Positions 1 through 9,607 of a DNA stretch of 64,000 nucleotides are shown here, piece by piece. The notes beneath the pieces are model-generated. The model was not told where the DNA came from and searched no databases. It saw only the letters and a list, made by a program, of their open reading frames with translations. Each line of letters begins with the position of its first letter. The stretch's first letter is position 1. This DNA comes from Pseudoxanthomonas sp. CF125 (lineage in GTDB: Bacteria; Pseudomonadota; Gammaproteobacteria; Xanthomonadales; Xanthomonadaceae): positions 1,158,096-1,222,095 of the forward strand of contig NZ_FNLD01000001.1 of the NCBI RefSeq assembly GCF_900104085.1, in the 5' to 3' direction. The position numbers and the translations under genes were made by a program.

Positions 1-446
1 CCGGATGGAAGGGAACCGCAGGCACCTCGCTGCTGGCTTCTCCCGCCCAGGCCGGATTCTTCCGTGAAATGATCCACCGCTTCGATCAGATACACGGCGC
101 GGTATTCGCCGAAACCCTGTGCGACGGCAAGGTCATCGCCTCGACCAGCAACCTGCTCCTAGGCGATACGTTGAACGGCTTCAAGACCGGCTGGCATCCG
201 GATTTCGCCGCGTGCAGTCCCGGCCGCTTGAACGAGGTCTTCCTGTCCGCAGCGGTTCCAAGCGCATGGCCGGAAGTCGGCGTGTTCGACAGCCAGGCGC
301 AGGAAGACTCCTATCTCTCGGAGTTGCTGCCGCACCGGGACACCATGATCACCGGCACTTTGGCCATCACCCGTCTGGGCCGACGCGCGATGCGTGCTGC
401 GCGTCTGGTGCGGCCTGTGGCGTACCGCCTCGATAAGAATCACTGA
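1..446 (+). CDS. BioF2-like GNAT acetyltransferase, C-terminal part
   Basis: The frame is open from the left edge (first full codon at 3), so the ATG at 69 is internal and the gene begins outside the window. The visible piece starts with a W-K-G-x-x-G-T-S segment followed by an F-F-R-E motif, typical of the second GNAT fold of CelD/BcsL/BioF2-type acyltransferases found in polysaccharide clusters. These enzymes transfer acyl groups from acyl-CoA in the cytoplasm, usually to a sugar precursor. It is co-oriented with nothing nearby and ends before a repeat-rich spacer. The family assignment rests on about 148 residues only. Confidence 0.7.
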   Translation, partial: GWKGTAGTSLLASPAQAGFFREMIHRFDQIHGAVFAETLCDGKVIASTSNLLLGDTLNGFKTGWHPDFAACSPGRLNEVFLSAAVPSAWPEVGVFDSQAQEDSYLSELLPHRDTMITGTLAITRLGRRAMRAARLVRPVAYRLDKNH

Positions 447-973
447 TCAGTCCAATACGCACCCTCGCTTTTTTAAAAGCAAAGTCACTGGGTTCCCGCC
501 TTCGCGGGAATGACGACTTTGAGGTTTTGGCTTTGGTTTTTGCTTCATCCAACCCGTGAGACGCGGCAAGCAGGCCGGGATCAACTCCGCAGGGGCGGCG
601 CACAGGGATGTGCGCCGTTTCCGGAGGCGCAGGATGCGCCTTACGGAAATTCCCGGCCTGCTTGCGGACCCAACGGCTTCATCGTTGGGCGCGTCGTAGG
701 GCGGCTTTCTTTTGGTTACTTTTCTTTGCCGTTCAAAGAAAAGTGACTCGCGCAAAGCGCGAAACGCTTTTGCTTCAGAGTACAAGTAAAAGCCAGAGCA
801 AGATCAAGAGCACCCATCCTCAATCCTCCCCTGCGCTGCGCGCAAGGGAGGAGGCAGAAGCAAATGCAGGAGCGGGAGCAAAAGCAAGATCAAGATGGAT
901 GACCAGCCATTCGGCTGTTGAAAAGCGCCTCCAGCTTGCGCTGGGATGACGGCGGTTTTTTGCCGAGGGTCTG
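447..973. repeat. Intergenic palindromic repeat cluster
   Basis: No gene is seen here. An outer 15-bp inverted repeat (566-580 with 651-665) encloses two tight hairpins: 596-604 with 609-617 (4-base loop), and 625-631 with 635-641 flanked by 618-623/644-649. Further right is a perfect 11-bp inverted repeat, 718-728 with 734-744. Short pieces at 484-515 and 925-955 resemble the degenerate CGGGAATGACG-type repeats scattered through Xanthomonadaceae genomes. The arrangement looks like a dispersed REP/BIME-type element rather than a gene or single terminator. Confidence 0.75.
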
Positions 974-1603
974 CTAGGCGATATGCGCGCGATGCCACTC
1001 CTGCTCCTGCGGAGTAAGCCACAACATCCGGCGCTCTGGCCGAATCGCATCAGGCTGCGGAATGCAAGCAGGCGGAAGACTACGGATCAGCAACCGCTTG
1101 CCCACCGCCAGCGAACTCACCGTGGCCAGCCGCTTGAAACCCAACGACTTGTGCGCCCGCAAGGAAATGAAGTTCGACGCACTGACATCGGACAGATAGC
1201 GCACCGGCCGATCGTCCAGAGTCGCGGCCAGATCCATCATCGCCGTCAGCACCTTCCTGCCCCGCCGCTCCGGTGCGACAAAGGCATCCCGGCCCCACGC
1301 ATGGGTGGCGCCCAGATCCAGCAGCCAACACAGCTCGTCGAAATAGCGCGGACAGTTGTGCGCCACCCAGAACCACGCGACCAGACCTTGATCTTCCTCG
1401 ACGGCGAAGAAACGCAGACCGTGGGCGAAGCGGTCGCGGATGCGCGACAGATCGCCACGGCGTCCGTAGCGCCGGTCTTCCCGGGAGATGCGCTCGGCAT
1501 CCTCCACATGCAACTCGATGAAGCGCTGATCCTCGCCCAGCGCCGCTTTGCGTACGAAACCCGGGTCGCGCCCGAGCAGGACGATGGAGTTGAATTCAAT
1601 CAT
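974..1603 (-). CDS. GNAT-family N-acetyltransferase
   Basis: This 209-residue cytoplasmic protein has the GNAT pattern: a central F-x-V-x-x-x-x-x-G-L-V-A-W strand and an A-P-E-R-R-G-R-K-V segment that fits the acetyl-CoA pyrophosphate loop (around residues 108-118), then an S-x-N-x-x-S-L-R-A-H-K-S-L-G-F helix typical of GNAT domain C. The start ATG overlaps the end of the upstream flippase gene by 8 bases, so the two are probably co-translated. The context suggests acetylation or acylation of a sugar or lipid-linked intermediate; the substrate cannot be read from sequence. Confidence 0.8.
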   Translation of the reverse strand: MIEFNSIVLLGRDPGFVRKAALGEDQRFIELHVEDAERISREDRRYGRRGDLSRIRDRFAHGLRFFAVEEDQGLVAWFWVAHNCPRYFDELCWLLDLGATHAWGRDAFVAPERRGRKVLTAMMDLAATLDDRPVRYLSDVSASNFISLRAHKSLGFKRLATVSSLAVGKRLLIRSLPPACIPQPDAIRPERRMLWLTPQEQEWHRAHIA

Positions 1604-3101
1604 GGCTGGCCTTGGCCGATTGGAATGCAGTCGATACCTGTTGCAACTCCGCTTTTCCGGATGCGCTCAACAGACGGAATACGTCCTGCAGCAGACCGCG
1701 GCCGAACAAGCGCAGGCAGACCGCGTACAGCAGCGCCCCCACCGCGATTTCGCATGTCAGCAGGATGATCTTCATTTCATGCAGAGACGGACCGAGCCTC
1801 CAGCGCAGCAGCAGCACGCCAGCGACCATGACCAGACAGGCCGCCAAGACACGGAACAACGGTGCGCCCAGGGTATTCAGCGACAAGCCATGGCGGCGAC
1901 AGGCCGATGCGGAAAGCACGAACTGCACTATCAAAGCGACTCCCACCGAAAAGGAGGCCACCACCACACCCCAGCGCGACAGGAACACGAGCGCCGCAAT
2001 CAGCACGGCGATGGAGACAGCTTCGATCCGGACCAGAGTGAAGTTCTGCCCCAGCGCAGCCATGAACGAAGCGAGCATGAAACTGCCGGCGCCCAGCACC
2101 GAAGTCACCGCCATCACGCTCAGCAAAGGCGCCACCTGCACCCACGCCGGAGGCAGTAGCGCCGCGACCAGGGTCTGCGCGCAAACGGCCAGGCCGAACG
2201 CCATCGGACACAGCACCACGGCGGTCAGCGCAAGCGCACGCACGATCATCGGCGCCCGCTGCGCCGGCTGCGCGCGCACGATCGCCGGCAACAACACATT
2301 ACCGACATGTCCGCCGACGAACAGTGCCGGCAGATGCGCCAGGCTGAAAGCCAGGTTGTAGGTACCGGCGGCCTCGGCGCCCAGCACGCGCAGCATCAGC
2401 GGCTTGTCCCAGTAGCGAGCGCCTTCGCTCAGGGTGATCTCGGCGGTCACCGGCGCACCGAAACGGAAAATGTGGCCCAGCCGTTGCAACGTTACCGGCA
2501 CCGGGCTCAACCAGCTTCGCAGCCCGGTGCCGGCGATCAATATCGCGGTGATCACGCAGGCTTGCGCGATGAACGCCAGGATCATCGATTGCCCGCCCAG
2601 CGCGGTGGTACCGACCAGGACTATGGCGACCACGGCGTAGGCGATGTCGCCCATCCCGGTGGCGATGGCGATGCGTTTGAAACGCAACTCGCGGGCCAGC
2701 AATTTATCCGGAATAGCGCCCAGCCGGCGGATCGCCATTCCCAGTACTGCGCCCGGCAGGTACTCGCTCAATCGAGGCGCGGCAAGCCATTGGGAAATGA
2801 CGGGCGTGGCCATCCACACTACGGCCAGCGCCAGCACGCCGAAGACCAGATACACCAGCGAGGCGGCGAAGATCGCTGCGCGGCCCTGGCCCCCATGCAC
2901 GATCACGTACTGCCCGCAGCCCCAGGCCGATATCCAGCTCGCGGTCAGGACGATGATGGTGGCCACCGCCACCTCGCCGACGATTTCAGGACTCAGATAG
3001 CGCGCCACCACCAGCGTGGACACCAGTCCCAGCGCACGGCCCAGCAGGCCGGCGCCGATGCTCCATGCGGCCGCCGAAACGATCTGTTGGTTGCCGCTCA
3101 A
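1596..3101 (-). CDS. Polysaccharide flippase (Wzx/MOP superfamily)
   Basis: A 501-residue, almost entirely hydrophobic protein with about 12-14 predicted membrane segments. The N-terminus (a G-x-x-x-x-R-x-x-x-x-x-x-x-T-x-x-V-A-R-Y-L-S-P pattern near residues 17-39) is characteristic of oligosaccharide flippases of the MOP superfamily. Such proteins move undecaprenyl-linked repeat units across the inner membrane. Its neighbours (GNAT, acyltransferase-3, GT4, amidotransferase) fit a surface-polysaccharide locus. The length is normal for Wzx. Confidence 0.9.
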   Translation of the reverse strand: MSGNQQIVSAAAWSIGAGLLGRALGLVSTLVVARYLSPEIVGEVAVATIIVLTASWISAWGCGQYVIVHGGQGRAAIFAASLVYLVFGVLALAVVWMATPVISQWLAAPRLSEYLPGAVLGMAIRRLGAIPDKLLARELRFKRIAIATGMGDIAYAVVAIVLVGTTALGGQSMILAFIAQACVITAILIAGTGLRSWLSPVPVTLQRLGHIFRFGAPVTAEITLSEGARYWDKPLMLRVLGAEAAGTYNLAFSLAHLPALFVGGHVGNVLLPAIVRAQPAQRAPMIVRALALTAVVLCPMAFGLAVCAQTLVAALLPPAWVQVAPLLSVMAVTSVLGAGSFMLASFMAALGQNFTLVRIEAVSIAVLIAALVFLSRWGVVVASFSVGVALIVQFVLSASACRRHGLSLNTLGAPLFRVLAACLVMVAGVLLLRWRLGPSLHEMKIILLTCEIAVGALLYAVCLRLFGRGLLQDVFRLLSASGKAELQQVSTAFQSAKASHD

Positions 3102-3159
3102 ACGTCGCTCCCCTCGAACCGTGCGCAGCGTTCCGATCGCGCGCCCCCAAGAGCCTGGA

Positions 3160-4191
3160 TCATGCCGATTTCAATTGCAGGCTGTTCGCGCGCCACCAGG
3201 AGCGGATCTTGCGCATCGCCGGGCGCTCTACCGTGAAGGTGAGCAAAGCGGCCAATGCCACCACGATGACCAGGGTCGCCACACAGGCCACCAGACTGGG
3301 CATGCCGCGCTGCTCCATCGCGTGGATCAAGGCGAAGCCGATGGCCTGGTGCAACAGGTAGAGCGAGTAGGAAATGCTGCCCAGGAACACGAAGAACGCA
3401 CCCCGCATCCAGCCCAGCATGCCGTTGACGAACAACAGGAAGATTCCGCAGCAGCCCAGCGCGACCCACAGGTAGACGATGGGATAAGCGATGCCGATGG
3501 CGACCAGTGACAGGGCGATCATGGCGTAGTTCAGCAGGTTCTCGTCGGGCCGGGTATGCAGTCGGTAGAACAGGATGCCCAAGGCGAAGAAGGGAATGTG
3601 GCGGAGGATCAGCAGCTCGCGGCCCAGATAGGAAAAATGCATGTGGTGTATCACCACTTCCCCGTAGCCGATCGCCAGCCCCAGCCACAGCAGGATGATC
3701 AGATGGATGCGCTTGAGCAGGCCCAGCGCGAACCACAGCAGCATCTGCGCGTAGAAGAACAACTCCACCTGCAGTGTCCAGTACGAGCCGTCCAGATGTT
3801 CGGCGCCGAGGATCTGCTGGACCATGCTGAAGTTGAGCAGCAAGTCGCGCAGCGGCAGGTGCTGGTCGGGCATGCCGATGGTGTAGACCACCGCCATGGT
3901 CAGCAGCATGGCCACCCAGTACGCCGGGAACAGCCGCGAGAAGCGCGAGACCACGAAATCCATCGCCGTGCGCGTGCGTTCCAGGGTCATGAAGATGACG
4001 AAACCACTGATCAGGAAGAACAGGTTCACGCCATAGTTGCCCGGGGTGAAACCGAACCCGAGCGGATCCGTGTGACCGTACTGCTGGCCATAATGCGTTG
4101 TGTAGTGGAAGGCCACGACGGCCAACGCTGCGATTCCCCGCAAGGCATCCAGCTCAACAACGCGTGAGGACGGTGACGCTTTTTTATGCAT
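3160..4191 (-). CDS. Acyltransferase-3 family membrane protein
   Basis: An integral membrane O-acyltransferase (OafA/YrhL type) of about 343 residues with ~10 membrane segments. Near the N-terminus the L-D-A-L-R-G-I-A-A and F-H-Y motifs give the conserved Arg and His of the family. These enzymes acylate cell-surface sugars, commonly with acetyl or succinyl groups. A GTG 24 bases upstream (4215) is possible, but the run AAGGGGGG lies 6-8 bases before the ATG at 4191, so 4191 is preferred. It diverges from the GT4 gene at 4350, leaving a ~160-bp shared promoter region. Confidence 0.88.
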   Translation of the reverse strand: MHKKASPSSRVVELDALRGIAALAVVAFHYTTHYGQQYGHTDPLGFGFTPGNYGVNLFFLISGFVIFMTLERTRTAMDFVVSRFSRLFPAYWVAMLLTMAVVYTIGMPDQHLPLRDLLLNFSMVQQILGAEHLDGSYWTLQVELFFYAQMLLWFALGLLKRIHLIILLWLGLAIGYGEVVIHHMHFSYLGRELLILRHIPFFALGILFYRLHTRPDENLLNYAMIALSLVAIGIAYPIVYLWVALGCCGIFLLFVNGMLGWMRGAFFVFLGSISYSLYLLHQAIGFALIHAMEQRGMPSLVACVATLVIVVALAALLTFTVERPAMRKIRSWWRANSLQLKSA

Positions 4192-4349
4192 CTTGCCCCC
4201 CCTTGTCAGGCTCACTGCACAGCAGTGACAACGCAGTCCGCCGGATTTTTCGGCCAGCGCGGCAGGTCATTGCCGGTCGCAGCAAGCGGCCGGTCGCACC
4301 GGTCCAGCGCAAGCGCGGGTCGTTTTTCCGTGTCGGGACAGAGTCGCCT

Positions 4350-5537
4350 ATGCGCCTGCTGATCGTCACTTCGCAGTTCCCCATCGCCGGCGAACCCAAC
4401 CGTGGCCGCCCGGTCTACCAGACCATCCGCGAACTCTCCCGCCTGGCCACGGTGCGCGTGGTCAGCCCGGTCGCCACCTACCCGCGCTGGGCGCAGCCGC
4501 GCAGTTACCTGTTCCGCGCCTCCGACGACGCGCAAGCGGTGGAAGGCTGCGACGTCCAGTACGTGCGCTACCCGGCCCTGCCGGCGGTGACGCGCCCCTT
4601 GAACGGCTGGTCGTGCGCGCGCGCCCTGCATGCGCCGCTCAAGGCTTTCGCTCCCGATCTGGTGCTTTCCTACTGGCTCTACCCCGATGCCTACGGGGCG
4701 ATGCTGGCCGCGCGCAAGGCGGGGCTGCCCCTGGTGGCCGGTGCGCGCGGTTCCGATCTGCGCGTGCGCGATGCGATCAGCCGTGGACTGACGCGTCCCG
4801 TAGTGCGTACGGCGCAGCGACTGCTGGTGGTCAGCGAGGATCTCGGCCGCGTGGCCGCCGAGAACTATGGTGCCGACCCTGCGCGCATCCGCACCATCCC
4901 CAACGGCTGCGACGCCTCCCTCTTCCACCCCGCCGACCGCGCGGCTTCGCGCACCTTGTTGGGTATCGCAGCCGATGCCGAAGTGGTGACCTATGTCGGC
5001 CGGCTGGTTCCGGAGAAAGGCCTGCGCGAACTGCTGGACGCCTGCCGCACGCTTGCCGCAACACGTCCGCGCTTGCGCCTGGCGCTGGTGGGCGAAGGAC
5101 CGATGCGCGAGGAAATCGCGGCGCGCCTTGCCGCCGATCCCTCGCTGCAGGTGACGCTGGCCGGAGCGCAGCCACCCGCCGAGGTCGCGCGCTGGATGGC
5201 CGCCTCCGACCTGGTGACTTTGCCCAGCTATTCCGAGGGCCACCCCAATGTGCTGGTGGAAGCCCTGGCCTGCGGCCGGCCCGTGGTCGCCACGCCGGTG
5301 GGCGGCATTCCCGAAGTGGTCGATGCAGAATCCGGCATCCTGGTGCCGGCACGCGACGCCGCCGTGCTGGCCGCCGGGCTGGCACAGGCGCTGGACAGGC
5401 ATTGGGACGAATCCGCACTGGCGCGCAAGTTCTCGCGCGACTGGCGGCAGGTCGCCGAGGACACCCTGGAGGCCTGCGAGCAGGCTTTGCACGAATCGCG
5501 AACCCCTTTCGCCATCAGCGCCGCCCACGGCAGCTGA
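4350..5537 (+). CDS. Glycosyltransferase family 4 (GT-B)
   Basis: A 395-residue retaining glycosyltransferase. The N-terminal half begins M-R-L-L-I-V-T-S-Q-F and contains a glycine-rich donor loop; the C-terminal half holds V-G-R-L-V-P-E-K-G and the family's E-x7-E signature in the segment S-E-G-H-P-N-V-L-V-E. The open frame extends upstream to 4098, but the residues before the ATG at 4350 are not GT-like. It would add a sugar from a nucleotide donor to a lipid-linked glycan on the cytoplasmic face. The amidotransferase gene follows 39 bases downstream. Confidence 0.92.
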   Translation: MRLLIVTSQFPIAGEPNRGRPVYQTIRELSRLATVRVVSPVATYPRWAQPRSYLFRASDDAQAVEGCDVQYVRYPALPAVTRPLNGWSCARALHAPLKAFAPDLVLSYWLYPDAYGAMLAARKAGLPLVAGARGSDLRVRDAISRGLTRPVVRTAQRLLVVSEDLGRVAAENYGADPARIRTIPNGCDASLFHPADRAASRTLLGIAADAEVVTYVGRLVPEKGLRELLDACRTLAATRPRLRLALVGEGPMREEIAARLAADPSLQVTLAGAQPPAEVARWMAASDLVTLPSYSEGHPNVLVEALACGRPVVATPVGGIPEVVDAESGILVPARDAAVLAAGLAQALDRHWDESALARKFSRDWRQVAEDTLEACEQALHESRTPFAISAAHGS

Positions 5538-5576
5538 GCCGCCCCACACTGTCATCGACCAGGAGCAGTAGAACCG

Positions 5577-7529
5577 ATGTGCGGAATAGCAGGTTTCAGC
5601 GGACAGGACGTCACTGCCGAGGCCGCACGCCCGGCGCTGGAACGCATGATCCATACCCTGGCCCATCGCGGCCCGGACGGCTATGGCTTCCATGCCGAAA
5701 CGGGGATCGGCTTGGCGCATGCGCGCTTGTCCATCATCGATCTGGCGACGGGCGACCAGCCCATCCACAATCCGCGCCGCGACGTGTGGACGGTGTTCAA
5801 CGGCGAGATCTTCAACTACATCGAACTGCGGCAGTCGCTGCAGGCGGCCGGACACCAGTTCTACACGCAATCGGACACCGAAGTGATCGTGCACCTGTAC
5901 GACCGCTACGGCGACGATTTCGTGCAGCACCTCAACGGCCAGTTCGCCATCGCCCTGTGGGACGCCAGGCGCCAGCGCCTGGTGCTTGCGCGCGACCGCG
6001 CCGGCATCCGGCCGCTGTTCCACACGCGCAGCCAGGGTCGGGTGTGGTTCGCCTCGGAAGTGAAGGCTTTGCTGGCCGTATTGCCCGAATGCGCCACCCT
6101 CGATCCGTTGGGCTTGGCGCAGACGCTCACTTACTGGTCCGCAGTGGACCCCGGCACGCTTTACCAGGGTGTGCAGAGCCTGCCTCCGGGCTGTCTGCTC
6201 AGCATCGAACGCGATGGACGCGAGACGATGACGCAGTACTGGGACTGGACCTTCCCCAGCGCTGCCGAAACCTCGCCTTCGCGCTATCCGAAAACCATCG
6301 AGGCCGCCACCGCGGAGCTGCGCGAACTGCTGGTGGATGCGATACGCCTGCAACTGCGTGCCGATGTGCCGGTGGGCGCCTACCTGAGCGGTGGACTGGA
6401 TTCTTCCGGCATCGTGGCCATGATCCGCGGCTTCACGCAGACGCCGGTGCGTACGTTCTCGGTAGCCTTCGAGGACGGCGAGTTCGATGAAAGCGAGCAC
6501 CAGCAGGCGATGGTGCGGCACCTGGGCACCGACCACACCACCCTGCACTGCACGCGCCGCGACATAGGCGAGGCGTTCCCGCGCTTGATCCGCCATACCG
6601 AAACCCCGGTGCTGCGCACCGCGCCCGTGCCGCTGATGCTGCTGGCAGGCGATGTGCGCCGGCAGGGCTACAAGGTAGTGCTGACCGGCGAAGGCGCCGA
6701 CGAAGTGTTCGGCGGCTACGATCTGTTCAAGGAAGCCAAGATCCGCCGCTTCTGGGCGCAGCAACCGGGCTCGCGCATGCGTCCGTTGCTGCTGCAACGC
6801 CTGTACGGATACCTGGAGAACTCGCCGGTGCGCAACCCGGCGTTCGCGCAGTCGTTCTTCGGCCAGGGCATGGAGCATCTGCAACGCCCGATCTTCGCAC
6901 ACACGCCGCGCTGGGCCACTTCGCAGCGCGCACTGTCGTTCCTGTCGCCCGATCTGCGCGCCAGCCTGGGCGAGTGGAATCCGCTGGACGCCTACGAACT
7001 CACCTTGCCCCGCGAAATATCTTCGTGGAGCGGCTTGGCCCGCGATCAGTACGTGGAAGCGAAATCCCTGTTGGCCGGCTACCTGCTGTCTTCGCAAGGA
7101 GACCGCGTGGCGATGGCCAGTTCCATCGAAGGACGCGTCCCTTATCTGGACCACCGCGTCATCGAATTCGCCAACCGTCTGCCGCCCAGCTTCAAGATCC
7201 GCGGCATGACCGAGAAGTACATATTGCGCCGCGCGTTGTCCGATCTTCTGCCCGCGGAAATCCTGCAGCGGACCAAGCAACCGTATCGTTCTCCCGACAG
7301 CCAGAGCTTCTTCTTCGATGGCAAGCCGCTGGACTACGTGGCCGAACTGACGAGCGCGGACAGCATTCGCAAGGCGGGTTACTTCGACCCGGTGGCGGTG
7401 GGCAGGTTGACAGAGAAGTGCAGACAGGGGCGCGCCACCGGCTTTGCGGACAACCAGGCGTTCGTGGGGATTCTCTCCACGATGCTGGTCCACCATGGAC
7501 TCCACGACAACACGGCCCGCAGCGCATGA
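5577..7529 (+). CDS. asnB: Asparagine-synthase-like glutamine amidotransferase
   Basis: A 650-residue two-domain enzyme. Residue 2 is the N-terminal nucleophile Cys (M-C-G-I-A-G-F), followed by the Ntn-glutaminase motif H-R-G-P-D-G; the PP-loop ATP site S-G-G-L-D-S-S-G is near residue 270. The family hydrolyses glutamine and passes ammonia to an AMP-activated carboxylate. In polysaccharide and exosortase-linked loci these proteins probably amidate a uronic acid or similar group rather than make free asparagine; that role is inferred from context. Its stop overlaps the next start (ATGA at 7526-7529). Confidence 0.9.
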   Translation: MCGIAGFSGQDVTAEAARPALERMIHTLAHRGPDGYGFHAETGIGLAHARLSIIDLATGDQPIHNPRRDVWTVFNGEIFNYIELRQSLQAAGHQFYTQSDTEVIVHLYDRYGDDFVQHLNGQFAIALWDARRQRLVLARDRAGIRPLFHTRSQGRVWFASEVKALLAVLPECATLDPLGLAQTLTYWSAVDPGTLYQGVQSLPPGCLLSIERDGRETMTQYWDWTFPSAAETSPSRYPKTIEAATAELRELLVDAIRLQLRADVPVGAYLSGGLDSSGIVAMIRGFTQTPVRTFSVAFEDGEFDESEHQQAMVRHLGTDHTTLHCTRRDIGEAFPRLIRHTETPVLRTAPVPLMLLAGDVRRQGYKVVLTGEGADEVFGGYDLFKEAKIRRFWAQQPGSRMRPLLLQRLYGYLENSPVRNPAFAQSFFGQGMEHLQRPIFAHTPRWATSQRALSFLSPDLRASLGEWNPLDAYELTLPREISSWSGLARDQYVEAKSLLAGYLLSSQGDRVAMASSIEGRVPYLDHRVIEFANRLPPSFKIRGMTEKYILRRALSDLLPAEILQRTKQPYRSPDSQSFFFDGKPLDYVAELTSADSIRKAGYFDPVAVGRLTEKCRQGRATGFADNQAFVGILSTMLVHHGLHDNTARSA

Positions 7530-8353
7530 GCAGCGCGGCGGCGAATTTGGATTTTGCGGCGCCTCGGCGGCGCACCCTTTCCCCCGAGGGCAGACGAGTG
7601 AAGCAGAAGAAAATATTCGATATAGGCATGTACGACGGTTCCGACTCGCGCTATTTCCTGGACGAGGGCTACCACGTGGTAGCGGTGGAAGCCAATCCGG
7701 AACTCGCCGCCAAGGCCATGCAGGAATTCCAGGACCATATCGCCGATGGCCGCTTGACCGTTCTCAACCGCGCGCTGGCCGACGAACCCGGCGAAATAGA
7801 GCTGGTGCTGTGCGGCGACGACTTGGGCGCCAGCAGCATCTTCGAAGACAAGATCGCGCATCGCAATCCTTCCGGGACCTGCACGGTACAGGCGGTCACC
7901 TTCCCGGAGCTGGTCGGCGAGTTCGGCGTTCCCGATTACGTGAAGGTCGATATCGAAGGCGCGGATCGGCATTGCATCCTGGCGCTGAATCCAGACAACC
8001 GCCCGCAGTATCTTTCCTTCGAGGCGGACCACGACCTGGAGGAGCTGGTGATGCACATGGCGTCCATCGGCTACCAGCGGTTCAAGTTGATCGGGCAATG
8101 CAGCTTTCTGGAGCTCGGCAACGAGCGCGGCCTGGCCAATCGCTTCAAGCACAGGATGATGCGAATGATGGGTTTCGACCAGCCGCTGCGGGTGCGCAGG
8201 GCCGGCCGCTGGTTCCAGCTGATGCACAGCAGCGGGCCGGCGCCGTGGGCCAGCGATGGGGAGTGGTACAGCGTCGAGACGCTGCTGTCGAAATGGAATC
8301 ATGCCCGGCAGAACGACCAGTTGATGGGTTGGTACGACGTTCATGCGTGTTGA
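7526..8353 (+). CDS. FkbM-family methyltransferase
   Basis: A SAM-dependent methyltransferase of 275 residues if started at the ATGA overlap with the amidotransferase gene. Motif I is F-D-I-G-M-Y-D-G-S-D, and V-K-V-D-I-E-G-A-D is the FkbM motif near the middle. A GTG at 7598 with GAGGG about 8 bases ahead would give a 251-residue protein starting directly before the conserved domain, so the true start is uncertain. FkbM proteins O-methylate sugars or polyketides; here a glycan is the likely substrate. Confidence 0.85.
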   Translation: MSSAAANLDFAAPRRRTLSPEGRRVKQKKIFDIGMYDGSDSRYFLDEGYHVVAVEANPELAAKAMQEFQDHIADGRLTVLNRALADEPGEIELVLCGDDLGASSIFEDKIAHRNPSGTCTVQAVTFPELVGEFGVPDYVKVDIEGADRHCILALNPDNRPQYLSFEADHDLEELVMHMASIGYQRFKLIGQCSFLELGNERGLANRFKHRMMRMMGFDQPLRVRRAGRWFQLMHSSGPAPWASDGEWYSVETLLSKWNHARQNDQLMGWYDVHAC

Positions 8354-8371
8354 TCGACAGGGGGGAGTCAC

Positions 8372-9298
8372 ATGCACTGGAGAATAAAAGGTCTGGTCCA
8401 GAAGGCGCTGGGCGTGCTTCCCGGCGGCGAGACGCTGCACTATCACTTGCAGCGCCGTTTTGGTGGGCTGCAGGATTTCCACAGGGAGCTCTCGGTAAAA
8501 GTCGAGGACTGGCAGATCATGGTCCGGCACCTGCGCGATGCGCGGGTGGTCATCGCTGACAGTCACTTTTTCGAGATCGGCACGGGGTGGTACCCGACGT
8601 TTCCGTTCGCCCTGTATCTGGCCGGTGCGCGCCGCATTACCACTTACGATCTGAACCGCCACTTGCAGGACGATCTGGTGCGGGCGGCGGTGAAGGAACT
8701 GGGCGGCTTTCTGGAAATCATCGCCGAAGACAGCGGCTGTGAACTGACCGAAGTGCAGGCGCGGCACCAAAAGCTGGCGGCGGCGATAGACGCCGGCGCG
8801 GACTTGAGCGAAGCCACCGGCGGGCGGATCCAGTATTCGGCGCCTGCCGATGCCACGGCCACGGCCCTGGCCGACGGCGAAGTGGACGTGGTGTTCTCCA
8901 ACAGCGTGCTGGAGCACGTGCCGCCGGATGCGATCACGGCGATGTACCGCGAGTCGATGCGCATTCTGTCGCCGGGCGGGATCATGTTCCATTCGGTCAA
9001 CTGCGGTGATCACTATTCCTATGTGGACAGCAACATCCACCAGCTCAACTATCTGCAGTATTCGGACCAGGCGTGGAAGCTCTGGAACAATGCTTTCCTG
9101 TATCAGAACCGGATGCGGGCGCATGAGTTCGTGGAGGGGGCGGCTGCGCTGGGATTTACGATAGAGCTGGATACTTCGACCACCCGTGCCAACCGTCTGG
9201 AGCAGCTTGCTGCAATGAAGGTGGATTCCCGCTTCGCCCAGGTGGTTCCGGAAAAGCTCTGCATCACCAGCGTGGATTTCATCGCCCGCAAGCCGTAG
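8372..9298 (+). CDS. Class I SAM-dependent methyltransferase
   Basis: 308 residues. Motif I (F-E-I-G-T-G-W-Y-P, around residues 67-75), the acidic motif II strand T-Y-D-L-N-R and the motif IV region V-F-S-N-S-V-L-E-H-V show a Rossmann methyltransferase. The Leu-Ser-Pro-Gly-Gly turn after motif IV is also typical. It starts 18 bases after the FkbM-type gene and is probably in the same transcript. The acceptor is unknown; a sugar-modifying role is inferred from the neighbours. Confidence 0.85.
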   Translation: MHWRIKGLVQKALGVLPGGETLHYHLQRRFGGLQDFHRELSVKVEDWQIMVRHLRDARVVIADSHFFEIGTGWYPTFPFALYLAGARRITTYDLNRHLQDDLVRAAVKELGGFLEIIAEDSGCELTEVQARHQKLAAAIDAGADLSEATGGRIQYSAPADATATALADGEVDVVFSNSVLEHVPPDAITAMYRESMRILSPGGIMFHSVNCGDHYSYVDSNIHQLNYLQYSDQAWKLWNNAFLYQNRMRAHEFVEGAAALGFTIELDTSTTRANRLEQLAAMKVDSRFAQVVPEKLCITSVDFIARKP

Positions 9299-9607
9299 GG
9301 TGGGCCTTGGCCCGCCATTGCCATCCATCAAGTCGCGATGGCACAGGAACGGATAGCGGCAGGCCAAACATCGTAGCCCGGGTAGAGCGCAGCGGCTTTC
9401 AACAGCGAAGCTGGTCAACCCGGGTCGCCGACGCGGAAATAATTATCGCTGCGGAGATGCTTGCCGAAATGGGCTGGCCGGACAGGGCAGTTGTGCGTCA
9501 GATCAAAGGCCCCGGGTTGACCAGCTTCGCTGTTGAAAGCCGCTGCGTTCTACCCGGGCTACGTCACTCCCTGAAGAAACAGGCTTGGCGATCATTCCCT
9601 CGATGGA
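9299..9607. repeat. Long inverted repeat beside RAYT gene (REP/BIME-like)
   Basis: The two arms 9372-9424 and 9511-9563 are reverse complements over 53 bases with one mismatch, separated by 86 bases. Each arm starts or ends with the palindrome CCCGGG. A smaller hairpin (GGGCC TT GGCCC) lies at 9303-9314. The right arm is only 45 bases from the 3' end of a RAYT transposase fragment, the classic arrangement of a RAYT with its own REP palindromes. No coding sequence is evident. Confidence 0.85.

Noticed and set aside
4212..7505. A 1097-codon open frame on the minus strand opposite the GT4 and amidotransferase genes
   Set aside because: It is antisense to two well-matched genes; its Gln/His/Arg-rich composition is that of a high-GC shadow frame.
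7379..9418. A 679-codon minus-strand frame opposite the methyltransferase genes
   Set aside because: Shadow of the plus-strand genes, with no domain-like sequence and no ribosome-binding site.
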